A stretch of DNA of 64,000 nt. It comes from DAIOEK01 sp964648485 (GTDB lineage: Bacteria; Chloroflexota; Anaerolineae; Anaerolineales; Anaerolineaceae). Positions 25,678 to 33,526 of the stretch are shown piece by piece. Positions within the stretch are counted from its first letter, which is position 1, and each line of letters begins with the position of its first letter. Under the pieces are notes generated by a model that saw only the letters and a list, made by a program, of their open reading frames with translations, was not told the DNA's origin and made no database searches. The translations under genes were made by a program, and so were the position numbers. The stretch is taken from positions 62,001 to 126,000 of the forward strand of contig CAZYOF010000010.1 of assembly GCA_964648485.1 (NCBI GenBank). Direction: 5' to 3'.

Positions 25678-27417
25678 CTAACTTATACAAACATTCATCC
25701 CGATTCCAGTCTCACCTAAATCGGTTCCATTTGCATCAACCATGTGGATTGCACAAGCCATGCAAGGATCAAAGGAATGAATAGTACGCAAAATTTCCAA
25801 TGGCCACTCTGGCTTGGCTAATGGAGTACCGATGAGAGATGCCTCATAAGCACCTGCCTGATCCAGGTGGTCACGAGGAGATCCATTCCAGGTTGTAGGA
25901 ACAACCATCTGATAATTCGAGATTTTTTCATTATCGATCACAATCCAATGCCCCAGCGCACCACGGGGTGCTTCCATAAATCCGAATCCCTCAGCGTGCG
26001 CAGGCCACCGGATTGGTTCCCACATAGAATCATTAAAAGTTCGAGTATCGCCTGATTTGATAGTATCTACTAATTCATTAAATGTTGAAAGCATATGATC
26101 TGCAAAAACTTTCGTTTCAATTGCTCGAGCAGCTGTGCGGCCCAGTGTAGAAAATACTGCTGTAATGGGTGCACCTAATGCTTTCAATACCATATTAGTT
26201 AATTCTTGCGTTTGTTTATGCCCTGTCGCATACATTGCTAAAACTCTTGCCAATGGACCAACTTCCATTGGTTTCCCATCCCAGCGTGGTGCCTTTAGCC
26301 AGGAATACTTCTGGTCGACATTCAAATATTCATAAGGTGGATTTGGTCCAGTATAGTTAAATTTGGTTTCGCCCTGCCAGGGATGTAGCCCTGCTTTTTC
26401 ACCTTCTGCGTATTCATACCATGAATGTGCTATGAACTCCTGCATTTTTTTGAAATCGCGTGGATTAGGCTCCTGGATTGATCCCAGATCTCTGTTGGTA
26501 ATCACTGCTCTGGGAACAACGTACTTCGAGATATCACTGTTATCAGTACCTGGCAGCTCTCCCCATGTAAGGAAATTACCCAATCCTTCACCGATACCCG
26601 CGTATTCTAAGTAATATGGAGCTATTGCTAATAGGTCGGGTAAATACACTTGATCAACGAACGTCAGCATACGTTCTATGCTATCTTTGATTATGGATAA
26701 CCTCTCGGCATTTAACGCAGTGTCTGAGTTCAGGTCTATCGGCATGGGCACTCCACCAACCACAAAATTGGGGTGTGGATTCTTTCCGCCAAAGATTGCG
26801 TGGATTTTTGTGAATGTTCTTTGCGCATCTAAAGCTTCAAGATAATGCGCTACTGCCAATAGATTGATTTCAGGGGGAAGTTTATAAGCAGGATGTCCCC
26901 AGTATGCATTTGCAAAAATCGAAAGCTGTCCACTTTGAACAATGGCTAGTACCTTTTTGCGTATGTCCTCAAAATAAGCAGGGGAAGAATTCGCCCAGGG
27001 AGAAATACTTTGCTGTATCCTTGAGGTTTCACTCGGGTCTGCATTGATTGCCGCCGCAACATCCACCCAATCCAATGCGTGCAAGTGATAAAAATGCATC
27101 ACATGATCATGAACGTATTGCTGGGTTATCATCAAATTTCGAATAAGGTTAGCTGCTTTTGGTATTTGTATTTTCAAAGCATCTTCCACTGAACGAATGG
27201 ATGCAAATGAATGAACAGTTGTACAAACGCCACATGCTCGTTGTGCAAATGCCCATGCCTCCCGAGGGTCTCTACCTTTCAAGATTACTTCTATCCCTCG
27301 AACCATGGTTCCAGAGGAATATGATTTGGTAATTGTATTGGCAGCATCCAGCTCTGCTTCGATTCGCAGATGCCCCTCAATTCTTGTGATGGGATCGATC
27401 ACGATTCTTTCAGCCAT
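25678..27417 (-). CDS. hynL: [NiFe] hydrogenase large subunit, Isp-type (group 1e-like)
   Basis: The 579-residue catalytic subunit has both Ni-Fe ligand pairs: RACGVC (Cys62, Cys65) near the N-terminus and DPCMACAIH (Cys552, Cys555, His558) near the C-terminus. IDPITRIEGHLRIE at 7-20 is the family's N-terminal signature. After His558 there is a 21-residue tail that the maturation protease would remove. Its class follows from the operon order small subunit, Isp1, Isp2, large subunit, as in the Hyn/Isp hydrogenases of sulfur-metabolising bacteria. It folds in the cytoplasm and is exported by piggy-back with the small subunit. It oxidises H2, or forms it in reverse. Confidence 0.95.
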   Translation of the reverse strand: MAERIVIDPITRIEGHLRIEAELDAANTITKSYSSGTMVRGIEVILKGRDPREAWAFAQRACGVCTTVHSFASIRSVEDALKIQIPKAANLIRNLMITQQYVHDHVMHFYHLHALDWVDVAAAINADPSETSRIQQSISPWANSSPAYFEDIRKKVLAIVQSGQLSIFANAYWGHPAYKLPPEINLLAVAHYLEALDAQRTFTKIHAIFGGKNPHPNFVVGGVPMPIDLNSDTALNAERLSIIKDSIERMLTFVDQVYLPDLLAIAPYYLEYAGIGEGLGNFLTWGELPGTDNSDISKYVVPRAVITNRDLGSIQEPNPRDFKKMQEFIAHSWYEYAEGEKAGLHPWQGETKFNYTGPNPPYEYLNVDQKYSWLKAPRWDGKPMEVGPLARVLAMYATGHKQTQELTNMVLKALGAPITAVFSTLGRTAARAIETKVFADHMLSTFNELVDTIKSGDTRTFNDSMWEPIRWPAHAEGFGFMEAPRGALGHWIVIDNEKISNYQMVVPTTWNGSPRDHLDQAGAYEASLIGTPLAKPEWPLEILRTIHSFDPCMACAIHMVDANGTDLGETGIGMNVCIS

Positions 27418-27426
27418 TTATTCCTC

Positions 27427-27759
27427 CTATTGATCGTGAAGCCATTGCAAAGCTTCCTCTTCGGTTTCAAACCATCGCACGTCATGTGCGAAATTACTAA
27501 AATAACTTTGAGGAAGTTCAAGGATGGAAGGATCGATTTTTGCCCCAAAAATTGCCGTCGTTGGCATAATCGGTCGAAAATTCTTAATATTCGATTGGCA
27601 TTCTTCCCCGGTTGAACCAGTCAAATCAATCAAGAGTTTCCCGTGATAGTCACGAAAAAACGTCGCCAATGTTTGAATTTCGTCATGAGTGAAGTGGCCG
27701 GTGTGTTTGCAACGCATGATGCCTTTCGAAACAGGCGTCAAACTGAATGATGTTGTCAT
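27427..27759 (-). CDS. Small SpoIIAA/STAS-like protein within the hydrogenase operon
   Basis: The 110-residue soluble protein has an alternating beta/alpha pattern. A strand KLLIDLTGSTG is at about 40-50 and a C-terminal segment DVRWFETEEEALQWL lies at 93-107. This ending is typical of SpoIIAA-like (STAS-fold) proteins. It has no signal or metal motif; its two Cys (17 and 54) are isolated. The gene is wedged between isp2 (1 base) and hynL (9 bases), so it must be translated with them. A role in assembly or regulation of the hydrogenase is inference; no described hydrogenase accessory protein is recognised. Confidence 0.75.
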   Translation of the reverse strand: MTTSFSLTPVSKGIMRCKHTGHFTHDEIQTLATFFRDYHGKLLIDLTGSTGEECQSNIKNFRPIMPTTAIFGAKIDPSILELPQSYFSNFAHDVRWFETEEEALQWLHDQ

Positions 27760-27760
27760 T

Positions 27761-29035
27761 CTAAGCCTCCTCTTCTATCAGAGCATCCGCTACCATTTGT
27801 GCCAGACCAGTTATTTTCCAATCAAGGTTGAAATGCTCAACACAGTTGGTGTATTGCAACCGGCAATTCGAACACGTCATGGTCACAGTTTTTGCGCCAA
27901 CCTTATTTACTTGGTCAATCTTAAGTTCAAATCCAGCATAACGAATAGGATCCGCTTCTTTTATGGCAATAACACCTCCACCACCGCCACAACAAATTGA
28001 TTCTTCTCTATTTGGAGACATTTCTTTAAATGACTCAGGGGCAATGATTTTAAGAATATCCCGCGGTTCCTGAATATGACCGCCTTTTCGTTGAATTTTG
28101 CAGGCATCATGAAAAGTAATCACACCATTCCCATCAAAAAATCCGGGTTTGAGCTTGATTCTTCCACTTTCTACCAATTCACCCAAAATTCCAGTGATGT
28201 GGATAATCTCAAAATTATTGGTTTCTGGAAGCCAGTTGGCTCCATGCCATCGCAAAGCATCATAAGCATGTCCACATTCCGTTACTACAATCCTTTTAAC
28301 TCCAAGTTCTGAAGCTCCCTGTAAAATTCTTTGAAGGAATAATTTTGTATGTTCTTCGCTTCCTTCATAGAACCCAAAGTTTACAACTTCCCGAGCCGTA
28401 CTGCTGACTGTCCATTTTTCACCAGCCGCATTTAATACTTTTGCAATTGCGGCAACATTCGTCGGGAACTTCATGACCTCAATCGATGAGAACACAATCA
28501 GGGTATCTGCTCCCTTAATATCACGGGGGATATCCACTTCCCACTCATCTGCCACCCATTCCAGGCGTTGATCCCATACTTCATCTGTCATACCTAATGG
28601 ACTGCCTTCGCTGATTTGTTTATTCACGGCAGCCATGAGTTCATCTGGAACAGCTCCAGCCGCTGCGAGCCCCGCCCTTACACCATGAAGAATGGAGCCA
28701 ATGTCAATTCCCATGGGACAGACCATAGAACATTTATTACACACAGTGCATGCTTGATAGTTAAGATCGCTCCAATGGGAAAGATCATTATCCGTTACTT
28801 TCTTATCCAAACCAATCATCAGTTTCAGCTTACCAACCCAAGTAAACCTTTGCTCATATGCGCGGCGTAGTAACTCCATTTTCCAAACTGGAGCAAATTC
28901 AGGATTTATCGTTGCCTGATAAAAATGACACGCTTCGGCGCACATTCCACATCGAGTACAGGCTTCTAGTTGAGCTGCAACCCATCCACCCGTTTCATGC
29001 ACAAAGGCATCCATTGCTTTACCAGTATCAATCAT
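27761..29035 (-). CDS. isp2: Isp2: HdrD/DsrK-like iron-sulfur electron-transfer subunit
   Basis: About 424 residues. The N-terminal half has two [4Fe-4S] ferredoxin motifs: CTRCGMCAEAC (Cys26, 29, 32, 36) and CTVCNKCSMVCP (Cys96, 99, 102, 106). The C-terminal half has the CCG-type cluster site, with HDACK, ESICCGGGGG and TCSNCRLQY. That domain holds the non-cubane or special [4Fe-4S] cluster that handles disulfides in HdrB/HdrD and DsrK. It would pass electrons between cytochrome Isp1 and a cytoplasmic thiol/disulfide partner. The start ATG 29035 follows TAGGAGG at good spacing and avoids overlap with isp1; an upstream ATG at 29053 lacks a site. Confidence 0.93.
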   Translation of the reverse strand: MIDTGKAMDAFVHETGGWVAAQLEACTRCGMCAEACHFYQATINPEFAPVWKMELLRRAYEQRFTWVGKLKLMIGLDKKVTDNDLSHWSDLNYQACTVCNKCSMVCPMGIDIGSILHGVRAGLAAAGAVPDELMAAVNKQISEGSPLGMTDEVWDQRLEWVADEWEVDIPRDIKGADTLIVFSSIEVMKFPTNVAAIAKVLNAAGEKWTVSSTAREVVNFGFYEGSEEHTKLFLQRILQGASELGVKRIVVTECGHAYDALRWHGANWLPETNNFEIIHITGILGELVESGRIKLKPGFFDGNGVITFHDACKIQRKGGHIQEPRDILKIIAPESFKEMSPNREESICCGGGGGVIAIKEADPIRYAGFELKIDQVNKVGAKTVTMTCSNCRLQYTNCVEHFNLDWKITGLAQMVADALIEEEA

Positions 29036-29045
29036 GATATGCCTC

Positions 29046-29723
29046 CTATACATTCACACCGCGCTTACCAAATTGGCTGCCGTGAATCGCTCTAGAGAAG
29101 AAGTAGAACATAAAATGAGATATGCGACTCAATGGAATCCAAATTAATAAGAGATTTACTGAGATCATATGTAAACTGTAAAGAACTTCATATTGAAACC
29201 ATAAGTGATGTGTCATCATATATCCAGTTACCATGGGAACAAACACGAATAACCATGATAGGTATTCTGCTGGTCCGGAAATTAGTTTCAATACAGGATT
29301 CATACGTCTGTTAATGAGAAGAATAAGCATGGCTATGATGCCGCCCACTGCCAGCCAATCAACAATTGGCAGCGGGAGTGTTTTCCAACCAAAACCGATC
29401 AGGCTTTTCCATACAAGCATATGAGGTGTACCTAAAATGATCACCGCAAATAAAGATAGGTGAAAAAGCCCGCCGCCGATGTATATGAGAGGATTTTTTG
29501 TAAATGTGTTTTTTACCCAGGGTATGAATGGCCAAATGATCAAACCCTTAAGGAAAGATCGGATTCCTCCCCAGAATTTGCTTCCTTTTGAGGGGACATT
29601 ATCCTTACTCCATCCCAATCCAAGCACATTTACCAATCGATAAACCATGCCGGCAATAAAAAACAACAGAGCACCGGAAAAAAACGGACCGCGCGCAAAT
29701 TCGAGCACAGACTGCCAGGTCAT
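29046..29723 (-). CDS. isp1: Isp1: NarI/DsrM-like cytochrome b membrane subunit
   Basis: The 225-residue protein has about five membrane helices with His residues placed inside or at the ends of helices (GGGLFHLSLF, GTPHML, MMTHHLWF, LYSLHMISV), as in the heme b-binding NarI/HdrE/DsrM group. It is the quinone-linked membrane anchor that takes electrons from the periplasmic hydrogenase. Its start overlaps the small-subunit stop by four bases, showing translational coupling. Small subunit, Isp1 and Isp2 in this order define Isp-type hydrogenases. Confidence 0.9.
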   Translation of the reverse strand: MTWQSVLEFARGPFFSGALLFFIAGMVYRLVNVLGLGWSKDNVPSKGSKFWGGIRSFLKGLIIWPFIPWVKNTFTKNPLIYIGGGLFHLSLFAVIILGTPHMLVWKSLIGFGWKTLPLPIVDWLAVGGIIAMLILLINRRMNPVLKLISGPAEYLSWLFVFVPMVTGYMMTHHLWFQYEVLYSLHMISVNLLLIWIPLSRISHFMFYFFSRAIHGSQFGKRGVNV

Positions 29724-30829
29724 TTTTCACCTCCATGTGCTTTCTTTTTTGATTGATTAATCACTGTTGCACCTACACCAGCTGCAGCGCCAACAGCCGC
29801 TGCCGTTATTACTGCTGTAGTGGTTGGCTTTTCAAGAGGAGCTGATTGCCCCTGGTAGAAACCTCCGCCATCCCAGAAATTCGGTTCAGAGCAACCCAGG
29901 CAGGGATGACCGGATTGGACTGGAAATGATAAACCCTGGTCCCACTTGATCGAGGCGCATGCATTATAAGTTGTTGGTCCCTTGCATCCTAATTTGTAAA
30001 GGCACCAACCATTTCGGGCTCCCTCATCATCATATGAAAGCGCGAACTTGCCTGCTTCATAGAAAGGCCGCCGCAAGCAACGATCATGCACGGTAACTCC
30101 ATAAAATGGTTTAGGTCGATTAAGATTATCTAACTCAGGGAGAGAACCAAAGAGAACAAAATGCGCTATGGTTCCAGTCGTAGCTTCTGGTATGGCAGGG
30201 CATCCCGGAATATTGACAACCGCTTTATCCTTGATGATTTCCCATACCCCTCTAGCATCTGTTAGATTTGGCTTGGCTCTAGGTAAGCCGCCGAATGCTG
30301 CACAATTCCCCGTAGCGATGATTGCTGCGGCTCCTGCAGCTGCCTCTCGCAAAATATCCAGGGCTGTTCTACCCCCAACGGTACAATAGATACCATTATC
30401 TGCAACGGGGATGGACCCTTCCACCACAAGGATATATTGACCAGCATACTTTTTCATGGCATCAAGCTTTGCCTGCTCAGCCTGAAAACCAGCAGCGGCA
30501 GAAAGCGTTTCATGATATTCAATAGTTAATGTATTTAATACAAGATCGCCAAGGGTTGGAGAAACTGATCTGGTAAGAGCTTCGCTGCATCCAGCACAAT
30601 CTTGAAACTCAAGCCATATTACTGGCAGCCTGGGTTTCGTTTCCATGGCTTTTTGTATCTGACTGCGGATTGTATATCCCCTGGCATGTTTGCTGGATAG
30701 ATTTCTTTCCAAGGCAGATGCATCTACATTGAATCCCATCACAGCTGCCATAAGTCCGCTGATTTTTATGAAATCGCGTCTGGATACGCCTTTTTTTTGT
30801 AGTTCTGTGGCAATTGTATCCTTTGGCAT
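29720..30829 (-). CDS. hynS: [NiFe] hydrogenase small subunit with Tat signal and C-terminal anchor
   Basis: The 369-residue precursor has a twin-arginine signal, VSRRDFIKISG (Arg17-Arg18), then the small-subunit flavodoxin-like domain starting WLEFQDCAGC (Cys78, Cys81 for the proximal cluster). ATGNCAAFGG and NIPGCP carry the other proximal ligands, and HDRC, CLYKLGCKG, NACASI and HPCLGC bind the medial and distal clusters. Near the C-terminus TTTAVITAAAVGAAAGVGAT is a hydrophobic helix followed by a Lys-rich tail, a likely membrane anchor. The complex would therefore face the outside of the membrane, as an uptake hydrogenase. AAAGGAGG precedes the ATG; a 58-base gap separates it from the lipoyl-carrier gene. 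Confidence 0.95.
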   Translation of the reverse strand: MPKDTIATELQKKGVSRRDFIKISGLMAAVMGFNVDASALERNLSSKHARGYTIRSQIQKAMETKPRLPVIWLEFQDCAGCSEALTRSVSPTLGDLVLNTLTIEYHETLSAAAGFQAEQAKLDAMKKYAGQYILVVEGSIPVADNGIYCTVGGRTALDILREAAAGAAAIIATGNCAAFGGLPRAKPNLTDARGVWEIIKDKAVVNIPGCPAIPEATTGTIAHFVLFGSLPELDNLNRPKPFYGVTVHDRCLRRPFYEAGKFALSYDDEGARNGWCLYKLGCKGPTTYNACASIKWDQGLSFPVQSGHPCLGCSEPNFWDGGGFYQGQSAPLEKPTTTAVITAAAVGAAAGVGATVINQSKKKAHGGEK

Positions 30830-30887
30830 ATTTTCCTCCTTTTATGGTTGACCAATAAAAATGACCGGTTAGCTTGCCACAGTAAAT

Positions 30888-31334
30888 TTAACTACAGCTT
30901 ATATTTTCACCCTCCAATTTCTTCTGATATGCTGCCACACCATCACTGCCTGAAAGTAAACTTCCTTTTTCCCCATCCCAATTTGAAGGCTGGATTTCTG
31001 CAATCCAACCTTCACCATACGGATCAGAAATGGCAATATTCGGGTCAGATGCTAATTTCTCATTCCCTCTCAATAAAACACCTGTTACTGGGGCTGGAAC
31101 AGGTCCAACAAATTTGCTGCTTTCTACGGTAGCAACACTTTTTCCCTGGGCGACCTCTTGTCCAATAGCCTTTGTCTTGACAGTTACCGCGGCTAGCTTC
31201 CCACCAGAAAGCTTACCCGCAACCGAAGTCATCCCCACACGGATTACACCTCCGTCCAATTCTTTTGCCCATACATGTTTCTCAATCAGGTAATAAACAT
31301 CTTCAGGTAAATTACAGCCATTGATGGTAGCCAT
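30888..31334 (-). CDS. GcvH-like lipoyl-carrier protein
   Basis: The 148-residue protein has the GcvH fold. The lipoylation loop is VESSKFVGPVPAP with Lys74 in the modified position, and SDPYGEGWIAEIQPSNW near 104-120 is the conserved GcvH ending. A C-terminal extension ends in Cys-Ser. No other glycine-cleavage gene (P, T, L proteins) is present; instead it sits between dsrE and the hydrogenase small subunit, with an lplA-type ligase in the same operon. This matches lipoate-binding proteins (LbpA) of the sHdr sulfur pathway, which carry sulfur intermediates on lipoate. Assignment as LbpA-like is inference; ordinary GcvH is the alternative. Confidence 0.88.
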   Translation of the reverse strand: MATINGCNLPEDVYYLIEKHVWAKELDGGVIRVGMTSVAGKLSGGKLAAVTVKTKAIGQEVAQGKSVATVESSKFVGPVPAPVTGVLLRGNEKLASDPNIAISDPYGEGWIAEIQPSNWDGEKGSLLSGSDGVAAYQKKLEGENISCS

Positions 31335-31350
31335 CTTTCCTCCAATTCAA

Positions 31351-31713
31351 TTAGAACGTAAGAGTTTTGCTATCTTCTGCCATCTGCCACATTGCAGCAC
31401 CACCAACCATTTTCACGCCATCAAGAAGATCTTCTGGTTGTAAGTCATGCAATTCCGTAGATGCAGTACAAGCTGTAAACTTCACTCCGGCATCGAGGGC
31501 ATCAGCAATAAAATCGCTAACCGGTTTTCCTCCAGCTTTGGGATAGACAGTCTCTGCCATCCCCTTCTTTAATAGTAGCGTTCCATCGATGGTGAAAAAC
31601 ATGGTCACTTCATAATCCATTGCAGCGGCCAATGTAGCGAAAAAGAATGGTGTAGCACATCTCCTGGGTGTATCAGGACCGCTTGTCATAATAATTAATA
31701 TTTTGTCTTCCAT
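31351..31713 (-). CDS. DsrE-family sulfur-relay protein
   Basis: The 120-residue protein begins ILIIMTSGPDTPRRC and has the DsrE/F/H fold, with candidate sulfur-binding Cys19 and Cys82 (KFTACTAS). DLLDGVKMVGGAAMW near 94-108 is a family-typical helix. DsrE-type proteins accept sulfane sulfur as a Cys persulfide from TusA and pass it on. It follows the longer DsrE gene by 20 bases and precedes the lipoyl carrier by 16. The position of Cys82 equals that of the reactive Cys in the neighbouring protein. Confidence 0.88.
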   Translation of the reverse strand: MEDKILIIMTSGPDTPRRCATPFFFATLAAAMDYEVTMFFTIDGTLLLKKGMAETVYPKAGGKPVSDFIADALDAGVKFTACTASTELHDLQPEDLLDGVKMVGGAAMWQMAEDSKTLTF

Positions 31714-31733
31714 TTTTTTCTCCCTGTATTTTT

Positions 31734-32213
31734 TTAGAAGGAAAGAGCAATCGCATCATCACTGGCATACTCCAGGAATGTGGCTGCGCCTCCGATTTCA
31801 ATTCCGTCAATCAAATCTTCCTTCTTTATTCCCATAACATCCATTGACATCTGACAGGCGATCATACGAACGTTCATTTCAACAGCCATATCCAATAATT
31901 CACTTAGTTTTGCGACATTACTTTTCTTCATCCATGAATTCATCATTCCAGTTGCCACCGCAGTCATTCCTGGCAAGACACCAAAAATATTCGGTACAGA
32001 AATACCCGGCACAGGTTGAGGCATCGCCGGATTTGCCAATGGGGCTACCTGTAGTTTATCGGCGTTTCCTTTTTTGATGATTTGCAGACCATAGAATGTA
32101 AAGAAGATTGCAGCCTCCATATCCATGGCTACCGCCGCTGTGGATAAGATTAAGGGCGGATACGCCATATCCATACTGCCGTGAACAGCAATAATTGCCA
32201 GCTTTTTTGCCAT
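31734..32213 (-). CDS. DsrE2/DsrE3-type sulfur transferase (DsrE/DsrF/DrsH-like)
   Basis: The 159-residue protein has the longer form of the DsrE fold seen in DsrE2/DsrE3 proteins: AIIAVHGSMDMAYPPL at the start, a Pro-rich central insertion (about 58-82) and MIACQMSMDVMG with the reactive Cys120, then IDGIEIGGAATFLE. In sHdr-type sulfur oxidisers the equivalent DsrE3A is encoded beside TusA and mobilises sulfane sulfur. Here it lies 11 bases after tusA. It is soluble and cytoplasmic. The family call is firm; the subgroup needs a tree. Confidence 0.88.
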   Translation of the reverse strand: MAKKLAIIAVHGSMDMAYPPLILSTAAVAMDMEAAIFFTFYGLQIIKKGNADKLQVAPLANPAMPQPVPGISVPNIFGVLPGMTAVATGMMNSWMKKSNVAKLSELLDMAVEMNVRMIACQMSMDVMGIKKEDLIDGIEIGGAATFLEYASDDAIALSF

Positions 32214-32224
32214 CTTAATTCTCC

Positions 32225-32461
32225 CTATTTAACTTTCTTTATGTAAAAGGTGAACTTACCGCCATCCTCTTCATGAGCAACCAGCTCTTGTCCGGTTTTT
32301 GCAGTCCAGGCATTAACATCTGGCAGCGAGCCCGGATCAGTAGCTATCATTTTTAATACCTGCCCTACCTGCATACCATCGACTGCCTTTTTTGTCTTTA
32401 AAATCGGCATGGGGCATGACAAATTACTGCAATCCAATTCCACATCAAAATTCTCTGCCAT
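32225..32461 (-). CDS. tusA: TusA-family sulfur carrier
   Basis: The 78-residue protein has the TusA signature DCSNLSCPMPILKTKKA, with the persulfide-bearing Cys16 in CPMP, and the usual two-layer fold ending in FTFYIKKVK. TusA receives sulfur from desulfurases or rhodaneses and passes it to DsrE-type partners. Its position next to two dsrE-type genes and the lipoyl carrier suggests a dedicated relay rather than tRNA thiolation. The start has GGAGA upstream; the gap to the regulator gene is 19 bases. Confidence 0.93.
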   Translation of the reverse strand: MAENFDVELDCSNLSCPMPILKTKKAVDGMQVGQVLKMIATDPGSLPDVNAWTAKTGQELVAHEEDGGKFTFYIKKVK

Positions 32462-32480
32462 TTCAATCTCCTTAATATCT

Positions 32481-33224
32481 TTATATTTCCGATAAACTCG
32501 AAATTTGTTTCAAACGGCCCAATAAAGCCGCCCTTTCAGAACTTATTTGCTCAAAAGTAGCCGAAACTCGCTGTAGCCACCCCGCAATCTGAGTCTCATT
32601 TCTGTCATTTAAAACAGTAATATCTTTAGCGGCCTGCATGAGTAACTCTGGGTTAATTCCAAATTTCTTTGCCAGTTCGTTTATTCTTTTTTGTTCTTCA
32701 TTTTTATCTGGCTGATTTACGTAAAACTGTCCTGCGATTAATATTGCGATCAGTTCATTATTAATTTCAATTTTTGACCTGGCATATTCAAGACCAGCAT
32801 GACACTTTACAAAAGCGGGTTTTTCATCCTTTTGTTCTGAAAGTTTCTTCCAGGATTGGATACATGCTGCCCTTCCTTCATCTGAGCCTAGAATCAATTT
32901 GCAAAAATCACACGAATTACTTATTTTTGTTAGTGGTTGTCCTTCCTTGTTAGTTGTGACTGAACCGACTTGTGCAACCTCTGCAAAAACATCTTGGATG
33001 GGTTGCATACAATGGATTGGTAAAGCGTCCATTATGGTATTTGTTACCGGAACTGGGTTGACATTCCCTCCCTTTAATAGCGCTTCTACCGCTGCAAGTT
33101 CAAACCTCCAATGTTGCCCTATCTTCACCCCTTCCAGACGACCATCTTTCAGCATCCGATAGACCGTTGTGCGATCGACATTCAATAATTCTTCCACTTG
33201 TTTTGCAGTGAGCAATGTGGTCAT
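32481..33224 (-). CDS. Transcriptional regulator: excisionase-type HTH plus PocR sensory domain
   Basis: The 247-residue protein has an N-terminal MerR/excisionase-like helix-turn-helix (about 1-52: TAKQVEELLNVDRTTVYRML, then KIGQHWRFE) and a PocR domain (about 85-230) with CDFCKLILGSDEGRAACIQS and VKCHAGLEYARSKIEI. The Cys pattern could bind a metal or cluster, or a small ligand; PocR domains sense small organic molecules and occur in regulators of propanediol and anaerobic metabolism. It is the first gene of the hydrogenase/sulfur operon, 19 bases before tusA, so it probably controls it. A ladder of TTTGCA repeats lies just upstream. Confidence 0.88.
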   Translation of the reverse strand: MTTLLTAKQVEELLNVDRTTVYRMLKDGRLEGVKIGQHWRFELAAVEALLKGGNVNPVPVTNTIMDALPIHCMQPIQDVFAEVAQVGSVTTNKEGQPLTKISNSCDFCKLILGSDEGRAACIQSWKKLSEQKDEKPAFVKCHAGLEYARSKIEINNELIAILIAGQFYVNQPDKNEEQKRINELAKKFGINPELLMQAAKDITVLNDRNETQIAGWLQRVSATFEQISSERAALLGRLKQISSLSEI

Positions 33225-33237
33225 AATCCTCTATTCT

Positions 33238-33273
33238 TTTGCATCATTTAGTATTAATTTGCACTTATTTGCA
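33238..33273. promoter_or_regulatory. Three TTTGCA repeats upstream of the PocR regulator (likely operator)
   Basis: TTTGCA lies at 33238-33243, 33258-33263 and 33268-33273, spaced 20 and 10 bases, so all three face the same side of the helix. They lie 14-49 bases upstream of the regulator start. The rest of the 302-base gap (33225-33526) to the plus-strand exoD-like gene is AT-rich; a TATAAT at 33442-33447 may serve that gene, but no good -35 is seen. Confidence 0.5.
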
Positions 33274-33526
33274 ATAGCATATTGATTCAAACATATATCA
33301 TATATATAACGTTATTCTTCACGTGTCAAGAGTGATATTTGTCATATTGGTAGAACAAGGGGACTTTCCAGCTTTTTAATATGTATGTATCAATAAGAAA
33401 GAGTGCACTCCTTGGGGATAGAAACGGGTTTCTTATTGCGTTATAATACGTGTTCCAATTTACCCGTACATAATGTTGTAATTTGTAAATGGGAAGTAGA
33501 TAATTATTGAAAGATGTTAGAGGAGA

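Noticed and set aside
30888..31334. Reading the GcvH-like gene as evidence of a glycine cleavage system
   Set aside because: No gcvP, gcvT or lpd gene is near, and its neighbours are DsrE, TusA, hydrogenase and lipoate ligase genes.
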